A stretch of 64,000 nucleotides of DNA from Paraburkholderia phenazinium (GCF_900141745.1 NZ_FSRM01000001.1:1178001-1242000); one strand, 5' to 3'. Positions 28,465 through 38,467 are shown, counted from the stretch's first letter. Notes: a model not told the origin generated them from the letters alone. Translations and numbers: made by a program.

Positions 28465-29853
28465 ATGAAAAAGCTTCGCTTGCCATCGCTTGCGGCCAGT
28501 CTGGCCCTTGTGGCCTCTTTCCTGTCGGTTGCGCCAGCACAGGCGCAGGATCTACCCAACGCCGGCGGGCAGCCGACGCAGGCGGCCTCCAGCAATGGCC
28601 AAACGGTCGATACGATCGCCGCGGTGGTCAATGACGGCGTCATCACGCAGCGCGAGCTCGATGAGCGCCTTGGCCTGATCGCACGGCGCCTGCAGCAGCA
28701 AAACGCGCCGGTTCCGCCGATCGACCAGTTGCGCCAGCAGGTGTTGAACCAGATGGTGCTGGAGCGTATCCAGTTGCAGCGCGCCAAGGAAGACGGCATC
28801 ACCGTCGACGACGCAGCGGTGCAGAAGACGCTCGAACGGCTCGCGGCGGCCAACAATCTGCCGCTCGACGTGTACCGCTCGAAGATCGAGGCGCAAGGCG
28901 TGCCCTGGGCCACCTTCACGAACGACGCCCGCACGGAACTGACCCTGTCGCGTCTGCGCGAAAAGGAAGTGGACAGCAAGGTGACGGTGTCGGACGCCGA
29001 AGTGGCGAACTACATTGCCAGCCAGCGTGGACCGAACGTCGGGCTGACGAGCGATCTGCACCTCGAACATATTCTGATCAAGGTGCCGGCCAATGCGACG
29101 GAGGCCGACATCGTTGCCGCCGAGCAGAAGGCCCAGGGGATCCTGCAGCAGGCGACCAGCGGCGACTCGAAGTTCGAGAGGCTCGCCAAGTCGAATTCGC
29201 AGGCAGCGGATGCTTCGAAGGGCGGTGACATGGGCTTCCAGTCCACCTCGCAACTGCCGCCTGAGTTCGTGAAGGCGGCGGCGACGCTGCGTCCGGGCCA
29301 GGTGAACCCCGATCTGATCCGCACCGCGGATGGTTTCGAGGTGATGCGCCTCGTTGAGCGCCGCGCAAGCCAGGGTGCGGCGAGCGCCGATTCGACCCAC
29401 CTCACGCAGACGCATGTGCGCCACATCCTGCTGCGCGTCGGCGACGGCATGTCGGAGCCGCAGGCCCGTCAAAAGCTGCTCGAAATCAAGCGTGAGATCT
29501 CGGAAGGCGGCGACTTCGCCAAGTTTGCCCGCACCTATTCGCAGGACGGTTCGGCAGCGCAAGGCGGCGACCTCGGCTGGATCAGTCCGGGCGAAACCGT
29601 GCCGGAATTCGAGCGTGCCATGAACAGCTTGCAGGACGGCCAGGTCAGCGATCCGGTGCGCAGCGAATACGGCTATCACCTGATTCAGGTGATGGGCCGC
29701 CGCGACGCCGAAGGCTCGGTTGCTCAGCAGATGGATCTGGCGCGCCAGGCCATCGGTCAGCGCAAGGCGGAGCAAGCCTATGCGGACTGGCTGCGTGAAT
29801 TGCGCGATACGGCGTATGTCGATGTGAAGATCGGCAAGCCGAACCTGCAGTAA
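28465..29853 (+). CDS. surA: Periplasmic chaperone / peptidyl-prolyl isomerase SurA
   Basis: The start at 28465 gives a proper signal peptide ([16 protein letters not shown], cleavage near APAQAQ-D, residue 28); a GTG three codons upstream is an alternative, and the longer frame has no homology. The 462-residue protein has the SurA N-domain ([20 protein letters not shown]) and two parvulin domains beginning at HLEHILIKV and HVRHILLRV. SurA escorts outer-membrane proteins, including LptD encoded just upstream, to the BAM complex. The gap to lptD is short and the operon layout is conserved. Confidence 0.95.
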   Translation: MKKLRLPSLAASLALVASFLSVAPAQAQDLPNAGGQPTQAASSNGQTVDTIAAVVNDGVITQRELDERLGLIARRLQQQNAPVPPIDQLRQQVLNQMVLERIQLQRAKEDGITVDDAAVQKTLERLAAANNLPLDVYRSKIEAQGVPWATFTNDARTELTLSRLREKEVDSKVTVSDAEVANYIASQRGPNVGLTSDLHLEHILIKVPANATEADIVAAEQKAQGILQQATSGDSKFERLAKSNSQAADASKGGDMGFQSTSQLPPEFVKAAATLRPGQVNPDLIRTADGFEVMRLVERRASQGAASADSTHLTQTHVRHILLRVGDGMSEPQARQKLLEIKREISEGGDFAKFARTYSQDGSAAQGGDLGWISPGETVPEFERAMNSLQDGQVSDPVRSEYGYHLIQVMGRRDAEGSVAQQMDLARQAIGQRKAEQAYADWLRELRDTAYVDVKIGKPNLQ

Positions 29854-29858
29854 GCATC

Positions 29859-30893
29859 ATGACGAGCGCTGCCCAACCGTCTCACGTCCCGCTGCAGATC
29901 GCGATCACAACCGGCGAACCCGCCGGCGTTGGTCCCGAGCTGACTGCGCAGGCGCTGGCGGGGGCGGCAGCCCATTGGCCCGATGCACAGTTCACCGTGC
30001 TTGGAGACGCGGATCTGCTCGCGGCGCGCGCCAAGGCAGTTGGCGTGGATTGGGCAGCGTTATTGGGACCCAGTCATGGGCAGGGTCACGCTGGTCACCA
30101 TCGGGTCCGCGTGCAGCATCAGCCGCTCGGCGTGCCGTCGCAGGCGGGCAAGCTTAACGCCGCGAATGGCCGTTACGTGCTGAACCTGCTGGATAGTGCG
30201 ATCGACGGCGCGGTGAGCGGCCAGTTCGACGCGATCGTCACCGCACCGCTTCAAAAGAGCACCATCAACGACGCCTGTGTGCCGTTCACCGGCCACACCG
30301 AATATCTGGCCGAGCGCACCCACACGCCGCATGTGGTGATGATGCTGGCCGGCACCGGCCCGCGGCCGCTGCGCGTTGCGCTGGCTACGACTCATCTGCC
30401 GCTGAAAGATGTCTCGGCGGCACTGACGGTCGACAGTATCCTTGGCACGCTGCGGATCATCGACCACGACCTGCGTCACCATTTCGGCCTGCCGGCGCCA
30501 CGTATTCTCGTGACCGGCCTGAACCCGCATGCGGGCGAAAACGGTTATCTGGGGCACGAGGAAATCGATCTAATCGCGCCGGCCCTGAAGCTGGCGAACG
30601 ACGAAGGCATCGATGCCCGCGGCCCCTATCCGGCCGATACGCTATTCCAGCCGCGTTATCTGACCGAAGCCGATTGCGTGCTCGCGATGTTCCACGATCA
30701 GGGTCTGCCAGTTCTGAAATACGCGACCTTCGGCGAAGGCATCAATGTCACGCTCGGGCTGCCGATCATCCGTACGTCCGTCGATCACGGCACGGCGCTC
30801 GACCTCGCAGGCACCGGCCGCGCGGATGCGGGCAGTCTGATTGCCGCCATCGACACTGCAGTCTCGATGGCGCGCCACCGTCGCGCCGCCTGA
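29859..30893 (+). CDS. pdxA: 4-hydroxythreonine-4-phosphate dehydrogenase
   Basis: The 344-residue enzyme oxidises 4-phosphohydroxy-L-threonine in the DXP-dependent pathway to pyridoxal phosphate. Family landmarks are [13 protein letters not shown] near the N terminus, the metal-binding histidines in [13 protein letters not shown] and in [12 protein letters not shown], and [13 protein letters not shown]. It starts five bases after the surA stop. Placement between surA and ksgA is the classical proteobacterial order. Confidence 0.96.
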   Translation: MTSAAQPSHVPLQIAITTGEPAGVGPELTAQALAGAAAHWPDAQFTVLGDADLLAARAKAVGVDWAALLGPSHGQGHAGHHRVRVQHQPLGVPSQAGKLNAANGRYVLNLLDSAIDGAVSGQFDAIVTAPLQKSTINDACVPFTGHTEYLAERTHTPHVVMMLAGTGPRPLRVALATTHLPLKDVSAALTVDSILGTLRIIDHDLRHHFGLPAPRILVTGLNPHAGENGYLGHEEIDLIAPALKLANDEGIDARGPYPADTLFQPRYLTEADCVLAMFHDQGLPVLKYATFGEGINVTLGLPIIRTSVDHGTALDLAGTGRADAGSLIAAIDTAVSMARHRRAA

Positions 30894-30926
30894 TTTTTTT
30901 CCCGTACCTTTTTGTAGCGTCATTCG

Positions 30927-31763
30927 ATGTCCACCAGCAGACAGCACCAGGGCCATTTCGCGCGCAAGCGTTTCGGACAGAACTTTCTGGTCGACACGGG
31001 TGTGATCGATTCGATCGTCGACGTGATCCGGCCGCAACGCGGCGAGCGCATGGTCGAAATCGGACCGGGTCTGGGCGCGCTCACCGAGCCGCTGATCGAA
31101 CGCCTCGCCACGCCGGAGGCGCCGTTGCATGCGGTCGAACTCGATCGCGATCTGATCGTGCGGCTAAAGAAGAAGTTTGGCGATCTGCTCGAACTGCACT
31201 CGGGCGATGCGCTCGACTTCGACTTCGGTTCGCTGGCGTTGCCCGTGGGGCCGGGCGTGCCCGAGAGCAAACCGACGCTGCGCATCGTCGGCAACCTGCC
31301 GTACAACATTTCGAGCCCGCTGCTGTTCCACCTGACTTCGTTCGCGCATTGCGTGATCGATCAGCACTTCATGTTGCAGAACGAAGTGGTCGAGCGGATG
31401 GTGGCGGAGCCGGGTAACAAGGCATTCAGCCGCCTCTCGGTGATGCTGCAGTACCGCTACGTGATCGACAAACAGCTCGATGTGCCACCCGAAGCTTTCC
31501 AGCCGCCGCCCAAGGTCGATTCGGCGATCGTGCGGATGATTCCGTTCGAGCCGCATGAATTGCCGAAGGTCGACGAACGCGTGCTCGGCGAGGTCGTAAC
31601 CGCCGCGTTCTCGCAGCGTCGCAAGATGCTGCGCAATACGCTGGGCGCGTATCGCGACACGGTGGATTTCGAGGCGCTCGGCTTCGATCTGCAGCGGCGT
31701 GCCGAAGACGTGTCGGTCGCCGAGTATGTGCAGGTTGCGCAGATCGTGGCGGCGTCCCGTTGA
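30927..31763 (+). CDS. rsmA: 16S rRNA dimethyladenosine transferase KsgA/RsmA
   Basis: The 278-residue methyltransferase dimethylates two adjacent adenines near the 3' end of 16S rRNA. It shows the N-terminal [10 protein letters not shown] motif, SAM motif I in [14 protein letters not shown], and the catalytic motif [16 protein letters not shown]. The C-terminal small domain includes [13 protein letters not shown]. It closes the lptD operon. The conserved neighbourhood ends here and the accessory block begins directly downstream. Confidence 0.96.
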   Translation: MSTSRQHQGHFARKRFGQNFLVDTGVIDSIVDVIRPQRGERMVEIGPGLGALTEPLIERLATPEAPLHAVELDRDLIVRLKKKFGDLLELHSGDALDFDFGSLALPVGPGVPESKPTLRIVGNLPYNISSPLLFHLTSFAHCVIDQHFMLQNEVVERMVAEPGNKAFSRLSVMLQYRYVIDKQLDVPPEAFQPPPKVDSAIVRMIPFEPHELPKVDERVLGEVVTAAFSQRRKMLRNTLGAYRDTVDFEALGFDLQRRAEDVSVAEYVQVAQIVAASR

Positions 31764-31832
31764 CGCTTTGACGAGCGCGATGCCTGCGAGAACCAGCAGC
31801 GTTGCGATATCCGGGCGCAATAGTCCTATCAA
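31764..31832 (-). pseudogene. Possible C-terminal remnant of an EamA/DMT-type transporter
   Basis: Read on the minus strand, this 69-base gap encodes [21 protein letters not shown], which resembles the last transmembrane helix of EamA-family permeases (pattern LxGGxLILAGVALV). No stop codon follows at the expected place and nothing upstream of it remains, so if real it is a scar left where the autotransporter block joins ksgA. The match is short and could be chance. Confidence 0.25.
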
Positions 31833-31835
31833 GCT

Positions 31836-34817
31836 TCACCAGCTCCAGCGCACCCCCACATTGCCCTCCACGATGCTCCGATGCGCACCGTTCACGTTCG
31901 TCGTATAGCCTGCCGCGGCATACGCGCTGCCACGCGCGCTCAAATGCGCGGCGATGCCGAGGCCGAACTCGGCTGCGGTCGCCGGCACGCTGGTCGGGAT
32001 CACGGTGCTGCCCGCGAAGCTCACCTCGTCGGTGCCGTTGAAGTAGCGCCACAGATTGGCGCGCAAGTACGGCTCCCAGATTGCCCCACCGCCTTCAAAC
32101 TTGCCTTCGAGCCGAAGCCCCAGCCGGCCGATCAGACCGTTCGCGGAATGAAACGATACGCTCGAGATGCCGTCGTTGAGATCGTCTATTGAGGTGTGCT
32201 GCCAGATCAGCTGGGCTTGTGGCTCGATGCTCAGATGGGCTGGCAGCGGAATCGGCAGTCCGGCCTCGAACGATGCGTCCTCGGCATAGCCATGCGTGGT
32301 GGCGCCGATATTGTCGTAGGACATAGGGCTGATGGTTAGCGAACTGCCCATCAGGACCGCGTCGGTGTACCAGCCGCCAGGGCCGATGTGGGTCCAGTAG
32401 CCGCCGGCGCTGTAGGCGTCGATCGACAGGCGTCCCGCAGCCAGATTCGGAAAGCCGAGGGCGAGGCCGCTCACGTCGCCTTCTGCGCGTGCAAAACCGA
32501 GGATCAGGCCATAGTGGTCGCGCTGACCGCCGGGCGTCGCGCTGGCGTAGAGATCCTGGCCGACCTGGATGCCGCCTATCGTGCCGCTGAATTCCGGATT
32601 GACCGCGCCGCCGTTGCTCAGCGTGGCATGTTCGCCCCAGACGCGTATCCATGAGGCGGGCACGGCGCCGGTTTCGGTCAACAGCGATTGCGCGCCCTCG
32701 CGGTCGTGGAACGTGCCGACCTGATCGATGCCGAGTTCGCGCGCAAGTTCGGGGACCTCTGCGTAGACCGGCACCTCCATCCGGTAGAGCGGTGTGGCCG
32801 CTGAGCCCGCTGGTGGAGGAGCGGGTAGGGAAGGCGTGCCGGAGGCCGCCTGGGGACCCTGTAGGGTCTGCGATGGGGTGGGCGTAGGTGTCGGTGTGGG
32901 CGTTGGTGTAGGGGTGGGCGTAGGCGTCGGAGCCGCCGCGAGACTCGAACGCAGATACCAGTTGTCGGCTGTCCCGGCGCTTACCCCGCCTTTGAACAGG
33001 TAATAGGTATAAGCGCCAGCCAGCAGCGGCTTTGGCAAGGTGAATGCGCCTGCTGCGGTCGTCGCGCCGTTCGTCGCCTGCACGACCAGAATGCCATTCG
33101 TGAGCGTCGCCGCGCCGACACCGCCGACGTTCGTAATCCCCAGCGTCGTCTTTCCCGACCCGGTGCCTTGCACGATCACCAGCTTGTCGCTGGGAGAGCC
33201 GTCGCCGTTGAGCACGCTCTGCAACAGAAGCTTGCCGTTGAGCCCCGCGTAGTTGCCGTTGACCACCAGCGCATCGCTCGTGCTGGTGCCGCCGTTTGTG
33301 AGGTCGATCGTGCCAGCGTTGTTGACGGTGACGAGCTGCCCGCTCACCGCAGGCGTAATCGCAGGGTCTCCCAGCCCGCCCGCGAACAGGGTGCTGGTCG
33401 AATCGATGGCGAGCGTGCCTGTCTGCGTGCCGCTGTTGCCGAGCGTCAGTCCGTTGTTGTCGAGCGTGAGCTGGCTGCCGTTCGTCGCGTTGATGGTCGA
33501 CCAGTTCGTGAAGCGGCTCAATCCGCTCGCCTGAGTGTCGTCGAAGTTGAGAACACTCGAGACGTTGCCGCCTGCAAGCAGTGGCACACCGTTGAGATTG
33601 GTGTCGGTCAGGCCCGTGAGCGTCGCGGTATCGTGACCCGTGCCGAGCCGGATAAATCCTGTGATCGTGCCCGCGCTCCAGTTGAGCGTGTCGTTGCCGG
33701 TATCGGTGTAGATCGCGCGGCCGTTGCCGCCCGCGATGGTGCCGGTATTGTTGATCGTCATGTCGATCGCGCCAGTGGCCGCGATGACCTCGGTAGTGGC
33801 GGAATCGAGCGTGCCGGTGTTGTTGATGGTCGCGCCCGCGCCGACAAACGAGAGCGTGACGAACTGCGCGGAGATGGTGCCAGCGTTGTTGAACGTGCCG
33901 CCGCCATTCGCATCGATGCCGTTGCCCTGCTTGCTGACGATGCTTGCGTTGGCTTCATTATTGAACGTGACGCTGCCTGAGATGAAGGCGCCGAGGCTGT
34001 TTGAGCCGCTTACGGTTATCGAACCCTTGTTGGTGATGACGCCCGGCGAACTGTCGTTCGAGACGATGCCGTCCGAGTCCACACCCGATGCGCTGATCGT
34101 GCCGGCGTTCGTGATGATGTTGTTGCCTGGCCCGCTGACCGCGTTGCCGTTGGTGTACATGCCAGGCGCGCCGTCCCCTGTTGTCGTGATCGTGCCGTTG
34201 TTGACGAGTGTGTCGTTGTTCGTTTCCGCGGCCATACCAGCGGAGCCGCTCCCGCTGGTGGAAAGCTGGCCGTTATTGGTCAGGGTGCCGCCGCCGGGGC
34301 TGGCGTAATCGTGCATCGCGTCCGCGTCGCCGCCGCTCGTCTGGATGACCCCGCCCGTGTCGTTGAGCATCGTCACGGCGGCTACGCTGTTGAACATGCC
34401 TTCCGATTCGGTGCCGGTTGTCACGATCAAGCCGCGGTTGGTCAGCACGTTTTGACCGGCGCCCGTACCTTGTGCCGAGATGCCGTCGAAGGTATCGCCT
34501 GTCACCCGGATAGTGCCGAGGTTCGTGACCGTGCTGTGGCTGTACACAAGGATGCCGTTGTCCCCGCTTACGTCGAGTTCCGCGCCCGCTGCGACGTTGA
34601 CTGTTACGTCCGTGCTACCGCTTGTCGCCGCGACCGGCGTGGTGGTGGGATTGGGCGAGGTCGTACCGCTGCACGTGACGGTTTGCCCGGTTGCTGGCGT
34701 GGAGTTGTCGCAGGCCGCGAGCGCTGGCTGCAGCCTTAGCAGGACCAGCACCCCCAGCGCTGAAGAGATTGCCTCAAAAGTCCGGCTCGGCACCAACGGC
34801 GGATACGCTCGACGCAT
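31836..34817 (-). CDS. Large autotransporter with repetitive passenger and beta-barrel
   Basis: The 993-residue protein has a signal peptide (SSALGVLVLLRLQPALA, cleavage near residue 34) and a passenger made of many short repeats of the NNGTI/NTGTI type, which should fold as a beta-helix. A ten-fold Thr-Pro linker covers residues ~628-648. The C-terminal ~270 residues form an autotransporter barrel, starting around WIRVWGEHATLSNGG and ending in the aromatic VRWSW. It belongs to type V secretion and places the passenger on the cell surface; adhesion is plausible. There are no cleavage or protease motifs. It lies alone, convergent to ksgA. Confidence 0.9.
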   Translation of the reverse strand: MRRAYPPLVPSRTFEAISSALGVLVLLRLQPALAACDNSTPATGQTVTCSGTTSPNPTTTPVAATSGSTDVTVNVAAGAELDVSGDNGILVYSHSTVTNLGTIRVTGDTFDGISAQGTGAGQNVLTNRGLIVTTGTESEGMFNSVAAVTMLNDTGGVIQTSGGDADAMHDYASPGGGTLTNNGQLSTSGSGSAGMAAETNNDTLVNNGTITTTGDGAPGMYTNGNAVSGPGNNIITNAGTISASGVDSDGIVSNDSSPGVITNKGSITVSGSNSLGAFISGSVTFNNEANASIVSKQGNGIDANGGGTFNNAGTISAQFVTLSFVGAGATINNTGTLDSATTEVIAATGAIDMTINNTGTIAGGNGRAIYTDTGNDTLNWSAGTITGFIRLGTGHDTATLTGLTDTNLNGVPLLAGGNVSSVLNFDDTQASGLSRFTNWSTINATNGSQLTLDNNGLTLGNSGTQTGTLAIDSTSTLFAGGLGDPAITPAVSGQLVTVNNAGTIDLTNGGTSTSDALVVNGNYAGLNGKLLLQSVLNGDGSPSDKLVIVQGTGSGKTTLGITNVGGVGAATLTNGILVVQATNGATTAAGAFTLPKPLLAGAYTYYLFKGGVSAGTADNWYLRSSLAAAPTPTPTPTPTPTPTPTPTPSQTLQGPQAASGTPSLPAPPPAGSAATPLYRMEVPVYAEVPELARELGIDQVGTFHDREGAQSLLTETGAVPASWIRVWGEHATLSNGGAVNPEFSGTIGGIQVGQDLYASATPGGQRDHYGLILGFARAEGDVSGLALGFPNLAAGRLSIDAYSAGGYWTHIGPGGWYTDAVLMGSSLTISPMSYDNIGATTHGYAEDASFEAGLPIPLPAHLSIEPQAQLIWQHTSIDDLNDGISSVSFHSANGLIGRLGLRLEGKFEGGGAIWEPYLRANLWRYFNGTDEVSFAGSTVIPTSVPATAAEFGLGIAAHLSARGSAYAAAGYTTNVNGAHRSIVEGNVGVRWSW
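32875..32935 (-). repeat. Imperfect 6-bp tandem repeat encoding a (Thr-Pro)10 linker
   Basis: On the plus strand the unit varies around GTGGGC/GTAGGT/GTCGGT. The repeat is inside the autotransporter gene, between passenger and barrel. Changes by whole units keep the reading frame, so slippage would alter linker length and not switch the gene off. Confidence 0.85.
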
Positions 34818-35030
34818 AGATCCTCCTCCCAGGGCGGACAGCGTCGATGCCCATGGGGATTGCTTCGTCGCTCGATCACCTCGTTGGGCGCCGAGCTTTC
34901 GATAGGATTCCGCACGTTGTGTGTCACAGAATAGTCAACGCGCCGCTGCGACGCAATGTGCGAGTGCGGCGAATGGTGTGGCCTGAAGGTAAGGTGAAAG
35001 GCAGGCGTGAGCGCCACCCGCCGTACGCCA

Positions 35031-36344
35031 TCAGGACTGGATCTGCAGGCGGCGACGCGAACGCTGCGGATCGAGCAGCGCGAAGCCGGCTGCGCCAACG
35101 GCCAGCAACAGCGCACCGTTGATGACGAAACCGATCTCATAGCCATGCGCATCGCCGGCTGCGCCCAGCAGTCTGCCCATTGCGACCGGGCCGATCAGCC
35201 CGGCGGTAGTGGTGATCGAGGTGGTGATCGCGAGCAAGCCACCACGCTGAGCGCCTGGAGCGACCTCGGCGATCAGCATCGGGCCGAACGTGAAATTCTG
35301 GATAGCGAGCGCACTGGCCAGCCCCATCACTGCAACCTTGACGAACGGCGGCACGTCCAGGAAGAGTACGCCGTACGCGATACCGCTTATCACGCAGGCT
35401 GAGCTGATCAGCGTGCCACGTGCACGCCGCGTTGGCACGCCGCGCCTGAGCAGGCGATGCGAGTAAATCGCCAGCGCGATCCCGACCGGAATCTGCACCG
35501 CCACTTGCGCTGCGAACAGCCATCCCGCCTGGGTGGCCGGGAAGCCCAACCCGAGGCGCAGATACGCCGGCACCCACGTGAAGCCGATCGCGACCACCGC
35601 GTAGGCAACGAAGCATTGCAGCATCACGCCAATCACCGTGTGATCTGAAAGCAGCGTCCGCCAAGGGACGCGCGTCTGCACATTCTTTGCCGTTGCGATG
35701 GGCCGCGCGCGGCGCGAATGCTGATTGCCCGTCTTGCCGACACAAAGCCAAAGCACAGTCCACGCGGCACCTACTATCCCGAGCGTGAGAAACGTGGCGT
35801 GCCAGTGCCAGCGTTGCGAGATATAGGTGAGAAGCGGTCCCGCAACAATCACGCCGGCCGTTGCACCTTGTTGAACAATCGTGGTGGGCAGGCTGCGTTC
35901 GCGATCGTCGAACCACGTATAGACGACGTGCAGCGCGAGCGGCGATGCCGGGCCTTCACCCGCGCCCAGCAGGACACGGCACAGCAGCAGGACTGCGAAA
36001 CTACTTGGCCAGGCAAGCGGCAACTGCGCGCAAGCCCACGTCAGTGCGAGCGCAGCCAGCAGCCATTTCATGCTGACACGATCGGCGATGAGGCCAATCG
36101 CGATGCCTGAGAGCGAAAACAGCAAAAAGAACGCGCTGCCGACGAGGCCGAACTGCTCGTGCGACAGTCCCATGTCGTGCATCATCGGGATCGCCACCAG
36201 ACCGAGCACAGCCTTGTCGGCGAAGTTGATCAGCATGAACAGGAACAGCGACCCGACGATGACCCAGCGCCGGCCCGTGGCGCGATCAACCGGTGCCGCG
36301 ACCGCAGGCGCGTCGGTCAAGGTGGAACTATGTGCTTCGAGCAT
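35031..36344 (-). CDS. MFS transporter, ACS (anion:cation symporter)-like
   Basis: The 437-residue protein has about twelve hydrophobic helices, the first being VIVGSLFLFMLINFADKAVLG. The conserved MFS loop between helices 2 and 3 is present as GLIADRVSMKWLLA, and CRVLLGAGEGPASPLA in helix 4 is typical of the organic-anion symporter group (hexuronate, phthalate, tartrate and similar carboxylates). The substrate is unknown. It is divergent from a LysR regulator, the usual arrangement for inducible uptake. No catabolic gene is adjacent. Confidence 0.87.
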   Translation of the reverse strand: MLEAHSSTLTDAPAVAAPVDRATGRRWVIVGSLFLFMLINFADKAVLGLVAIPMMHDMGLSHEQFGLVGSAFFLLFSLSGIAIGLIADRVSMKWLLAALALTWACAQLPLAWPSSFAVLLLCRVLLGAGEGPASPLALHVVYTWFDDRERSLPTTIVQQGATAGVIVAGPLLTYISQRWHWHATFLTLGIVGAAWTVLWLCVGKTGNQHSRRARPIATAKNVQTRVPWRTLLSDHTVIGVMLQCFVAYAVVAIGFTWVPAYLRLGLGFPATQAGWLFAAQVAVQIPVGIALAIYSHRLLRRGVPTRRARGTLISSACVISGIAYGVLFLDVPPFVKVAVMGLASALAIQNFTFGPMLIAEVAPGAQRGGLLAITTSITTTAGLIGPVAMGRLLGAAGDAHGYEIGFVINGALLLAVGAAGFALLDPQRSRRRLQIQS

Positions 36345-36573
36345 TCAATACTCCTGAGGGTGTGCCGTCGACCGGCCGCCGCTGACGGACAACGCGGGGC
36401 GCGGCGAGATGGGCAAACCCTGTCTCCAATGATGTTTTGTACGACGTGTATGACCTGAGCGGTCCTATTGCCGTCCGGATGACCAGTCTGCTGGCAGCCG
36501 CGGAATTTTGCCCATTTGAGGTGGTATAAGAGAATTATTCAAGTGCAATCTGCTTATCGGAAACTTGCAAAAC
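36345..36573. promoter_or_regulatory. Divergent MFS/LysR control region
   Basis: The 229-base gap becomes AT-rich near the LysR gene and contains TGCAA-N16-TTGCA (36544-36569), an inverted repeat overlapping the LysR leader, and the element GAGAATTATTCAA at 36530-36542. Both are candidates for LysR binding; neither is proven. Confidence 0.45.
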
Positions 36574-37548
36574 ATGCATGAGATTAACTCCCGCCGGCTG
36601 ACTCACCTGATCGCACTCGCCGAAGAAGGCAGTTTCGCGCGCGCGGCGGAGCGCGTGCATCTGAGCCAGCCCGCATTGAGCCGCAGCATTCAGGCGCTCG
36701 AAGATGAGCTGGGCATGAAACTGTTCGACCGGGCCGCACGCGGTGTCGCGATGACGGCGGCTGGACGGTTGCTCGTCGAGCGTGCGCGCCGCGTGCTGTT
36801 CGAGACGCGCTGTCTCTTTCGCGACGTCGAGTTACTCAAGGCTCATGAACTGGGCGAGGTGCATATCGGTCTCGGCCCTTACGCAGCTGTCGTGCTGCTG
36901 CCCGATCTGCTGGTCGAATTCTCGCGGCGCTTTCCGAAGATCAAGGTTTCGATTGAATTGGGCGATGGTGACGGCGAAGCGCTGCTCGCCAAACTGCGCG
37001 CCGAGCAGGTCGACTTTCTCGTCATGGATCGCCGCGTGCTGCCCGCGACGCCGGACATCGCCCTGCATCGCTTGCCGCGTCACGAAGGTGGCTGGTTTGT
37101 GCGGCCAGGACATCCGCTGCTGCAAGGCGGACCCGTACCGATGGTTGCGTTGCGCGAGTTTCCACTGGTGTCGGTGACCGTGCCCGCGTTTATGAAGGAC
37201 GCGCTGCACCGGCTGCTGAAGTATCGGGCGCATGAGCATATTCCTCTGCAGGTGGAATGCAACGACGTTGCCGTGCTCAAGAACGTCGTCGCGCAGACGG
37301 ATGCGGTGTTGTTCGCCACTGGGGCGGCGGTGCGACGCGATCTCGAAGCAGGGCGGCTCGCGCGCATCGCGCTGACTAGCCCACCGCGCCTGAGTCTCGA
37401 GTTCGCGCTTGTTTCCCTTGCGGAACGCACGCCGTCGCCTGCTGCAAGCTCGGCGCTGGTGCTGACCGAACAGATCATGGTCGAGGCCAATCGAGCCGCG
37501 CATGAGCTGCTGCATCCTGCACAGCCGCTGGCTCAGGATTTACCCTGA
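36574..37548 (+). CDS. LysR-family transcriptional regulator
   Basis: The ATG at 36574 gives 324 residues with the LysR helix-turn-helix at residues ~4-62 (LTHLIALAEEGSFARAAERVHLSQPALSRSIQALE in outline) and a periplasmic-binding-protein-like effector domain after ~90. A TTG three codons upstream is possible. The gene is divergent from the MFS transporter, so the regulator probably activates it in response to the transported compound. The effector is unknown. Confidence 0.9.
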   Translation: MHEINSRRLTHLIALAEEGSFARAAERVHLSQPALSRSIQALEDELGMKLFDRAARGVAMTAAGRLLVERARRVLFETRCLFRDVELLKAHELGEVHIGLGPYAAVVLLPDLLVEFSRRFPKIKVSIELGDGDGEALLAKLRAEQVDFLVMDRRVLPATPDIALHRLPRHEGGWFVRPGHPLLQGGPVPMVALREFPLVSVTVPAFMKDALHRLLKYRAHEHIPLQVECNDVAVLKNVVAQTDAVLFATGAAVRRDLEAGRLARIALTSPPRLSLEFALVSLAERTPSPAASSALVLTEQIMVEANRAAHELLHPAQPLAQDLP

Positions 37549-37584
37549 GGCTGGTTGACAAAGCCTGGTCCATCCACCACGATT

Positions 37585-37600
37585 CGGAATCCGGATTCCG
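37585..37600. promoter_or_regulatory. Palindromic operator 1, CGGAA-N6-TTCCG
   Basis: CGGAATCCGGATTCCG is a perfect 16-bp palindrome, 91 bases before the TetR start at 37692. The same half-sites with the same spacing recur downstream of tetR, at 38390-38405. Confidence 0.8.
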
Positions 37601-37691
37601 GTTTATCGAGCCGGTCGGTTTGCCGGCGTCTTTCTGACGCCGCTTGCCGGGCATCTCGCGTTCCACGCCTCAATACGAAGTTGAAAGCCGC

Positions 37692-38372
37692 ATGACAAGC
37701 ACGCCTGCGCACAAGCGCAAATCTTCCTCCGCTATCGCGGCGCCGCGCCAGAGCCGCAGCCAGCTCGGCCTCGTGAAAATGCTGCAAGCCGGGCGCGAGT
37801 TGATCGAGGCGAGCGGCAACCTCGACAATCTGTCCATCAACGATATCGTCGATCGTGCAGGTACGTCGATCGGCGCGTTCTATCGCCGTTTCGACAACAA
37901 GGATGCCTTCTTCGAAGTGGTGCAGGACCAGGTGATGGCCGAAGGTCTCGCCTACGTGCGCGACATGCTCGAGCGCGAGCCCGTATGGCGCTCCAGCGAC
38001 GCGAGCGCGATTGCCGATGCCGTGGTGGCGTTTTACGTCATGGTGTTCCGACGCAATCGTGGCCTGTACCACGCTTCGCTGTTGCGCTCCTCGCAGCTCA
38101 AGCCCAGTTGGGATGCGGCCAAGGAGGCCAATCGCGAAGTGCTGGCGTTGCTCGTGCCGCACCTCGTCGATGCGCTGCTCGCGGCACGCGGCGCGCCGGT
38201 GGCCGATGCGGCCGAGCTCGACTTCGAGGTGCGCGCGTCGCTGCAGATGATCAATGGTCTGCTGGTCAACAGCATCCTGAACGATCCAGGACCGCTCTCG
38301 CTCGCGAGCCGGCGGCTGCGTCCGTATCTGCAGACGGCGTTTCGCCGCTGTCTCACGCTGCCGGACAGCTGA
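37692..38372 (+). CDS. TetR-family regulator of the alkyl sulfatase gene
   Basis: Started at 37692 (MTSTPAHKRKSS), the protein has 226 residues: a basic disordered N terminus, a TetR DNA-binding domain (residues ~22-70, with IVDRAGTSIGAFYRRFDNKDAFF as recognition region), and a helical ligand domain. Near-identical palindromes precede this gene and the alkyl sulfatase gene 96 bases downstream, which points to control of both. An alkyl sulfate or derived alcohol/acyl-CoA as ligand is a guess. Confidence 0.87.
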   Translation: MTSTPAHKRKSSSAIAAPRQSRSQLGLVKMLQAGRELIEASGNLDNLSINDIVDRAGTSIGAFYRRFDNKDAFFEVVQDQVMAEGLAYVRDMLEREPVWRSSDASAIADAVVAFYVMVFRRNRGLYHASLLRSSQLKPSWDAAKEANREVLALLVPHLVDALLAARGAPVADAAELDFEVRASLQMINGLLVNSILNDPGPLSLASRRLRPYLQTAFRRCLTLPDS

Positions 38373-38389
38373 TTTTTTTACCCTAAAAA

Positions 38390-38405
38390 CGGAACAAGAA
38401 TTCCG
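38390..38405. promoter_or_regulatory. Operator 2, CGGAA-N6-TTCCG
   Basis: The half-sites CGGAA (38390-38394) and TTCCG (38401-38405) have the same 6-base spacing as operator 1, and the TTCCGGTT extension on the right is also shared. It lies between tetR and the alkyl sulfatase gene, 63 bases before the ATG. Confidence 0.75.
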
Positions 38406-38467
38406 GTTCTGATTGATGAGGCTGGCAATTGCCTCGCGTAGCCAGCTTTTATCCAAGGAGACACTGT

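Noticed and set aside
31164..31832. A 222-codon minus-strand frame through the 3' half of ksgA
   Set aside because: Only its first ~22 codons lie outside ksgA; the rest is an antisense shadow. The outside part is listed separately as a possible scar.
32875..32935. Regular repeats considered as a CRISPR array
   Set aside because: Units are six bases without spacers and translate in frame to Thr-Pro inside the autotransporter.
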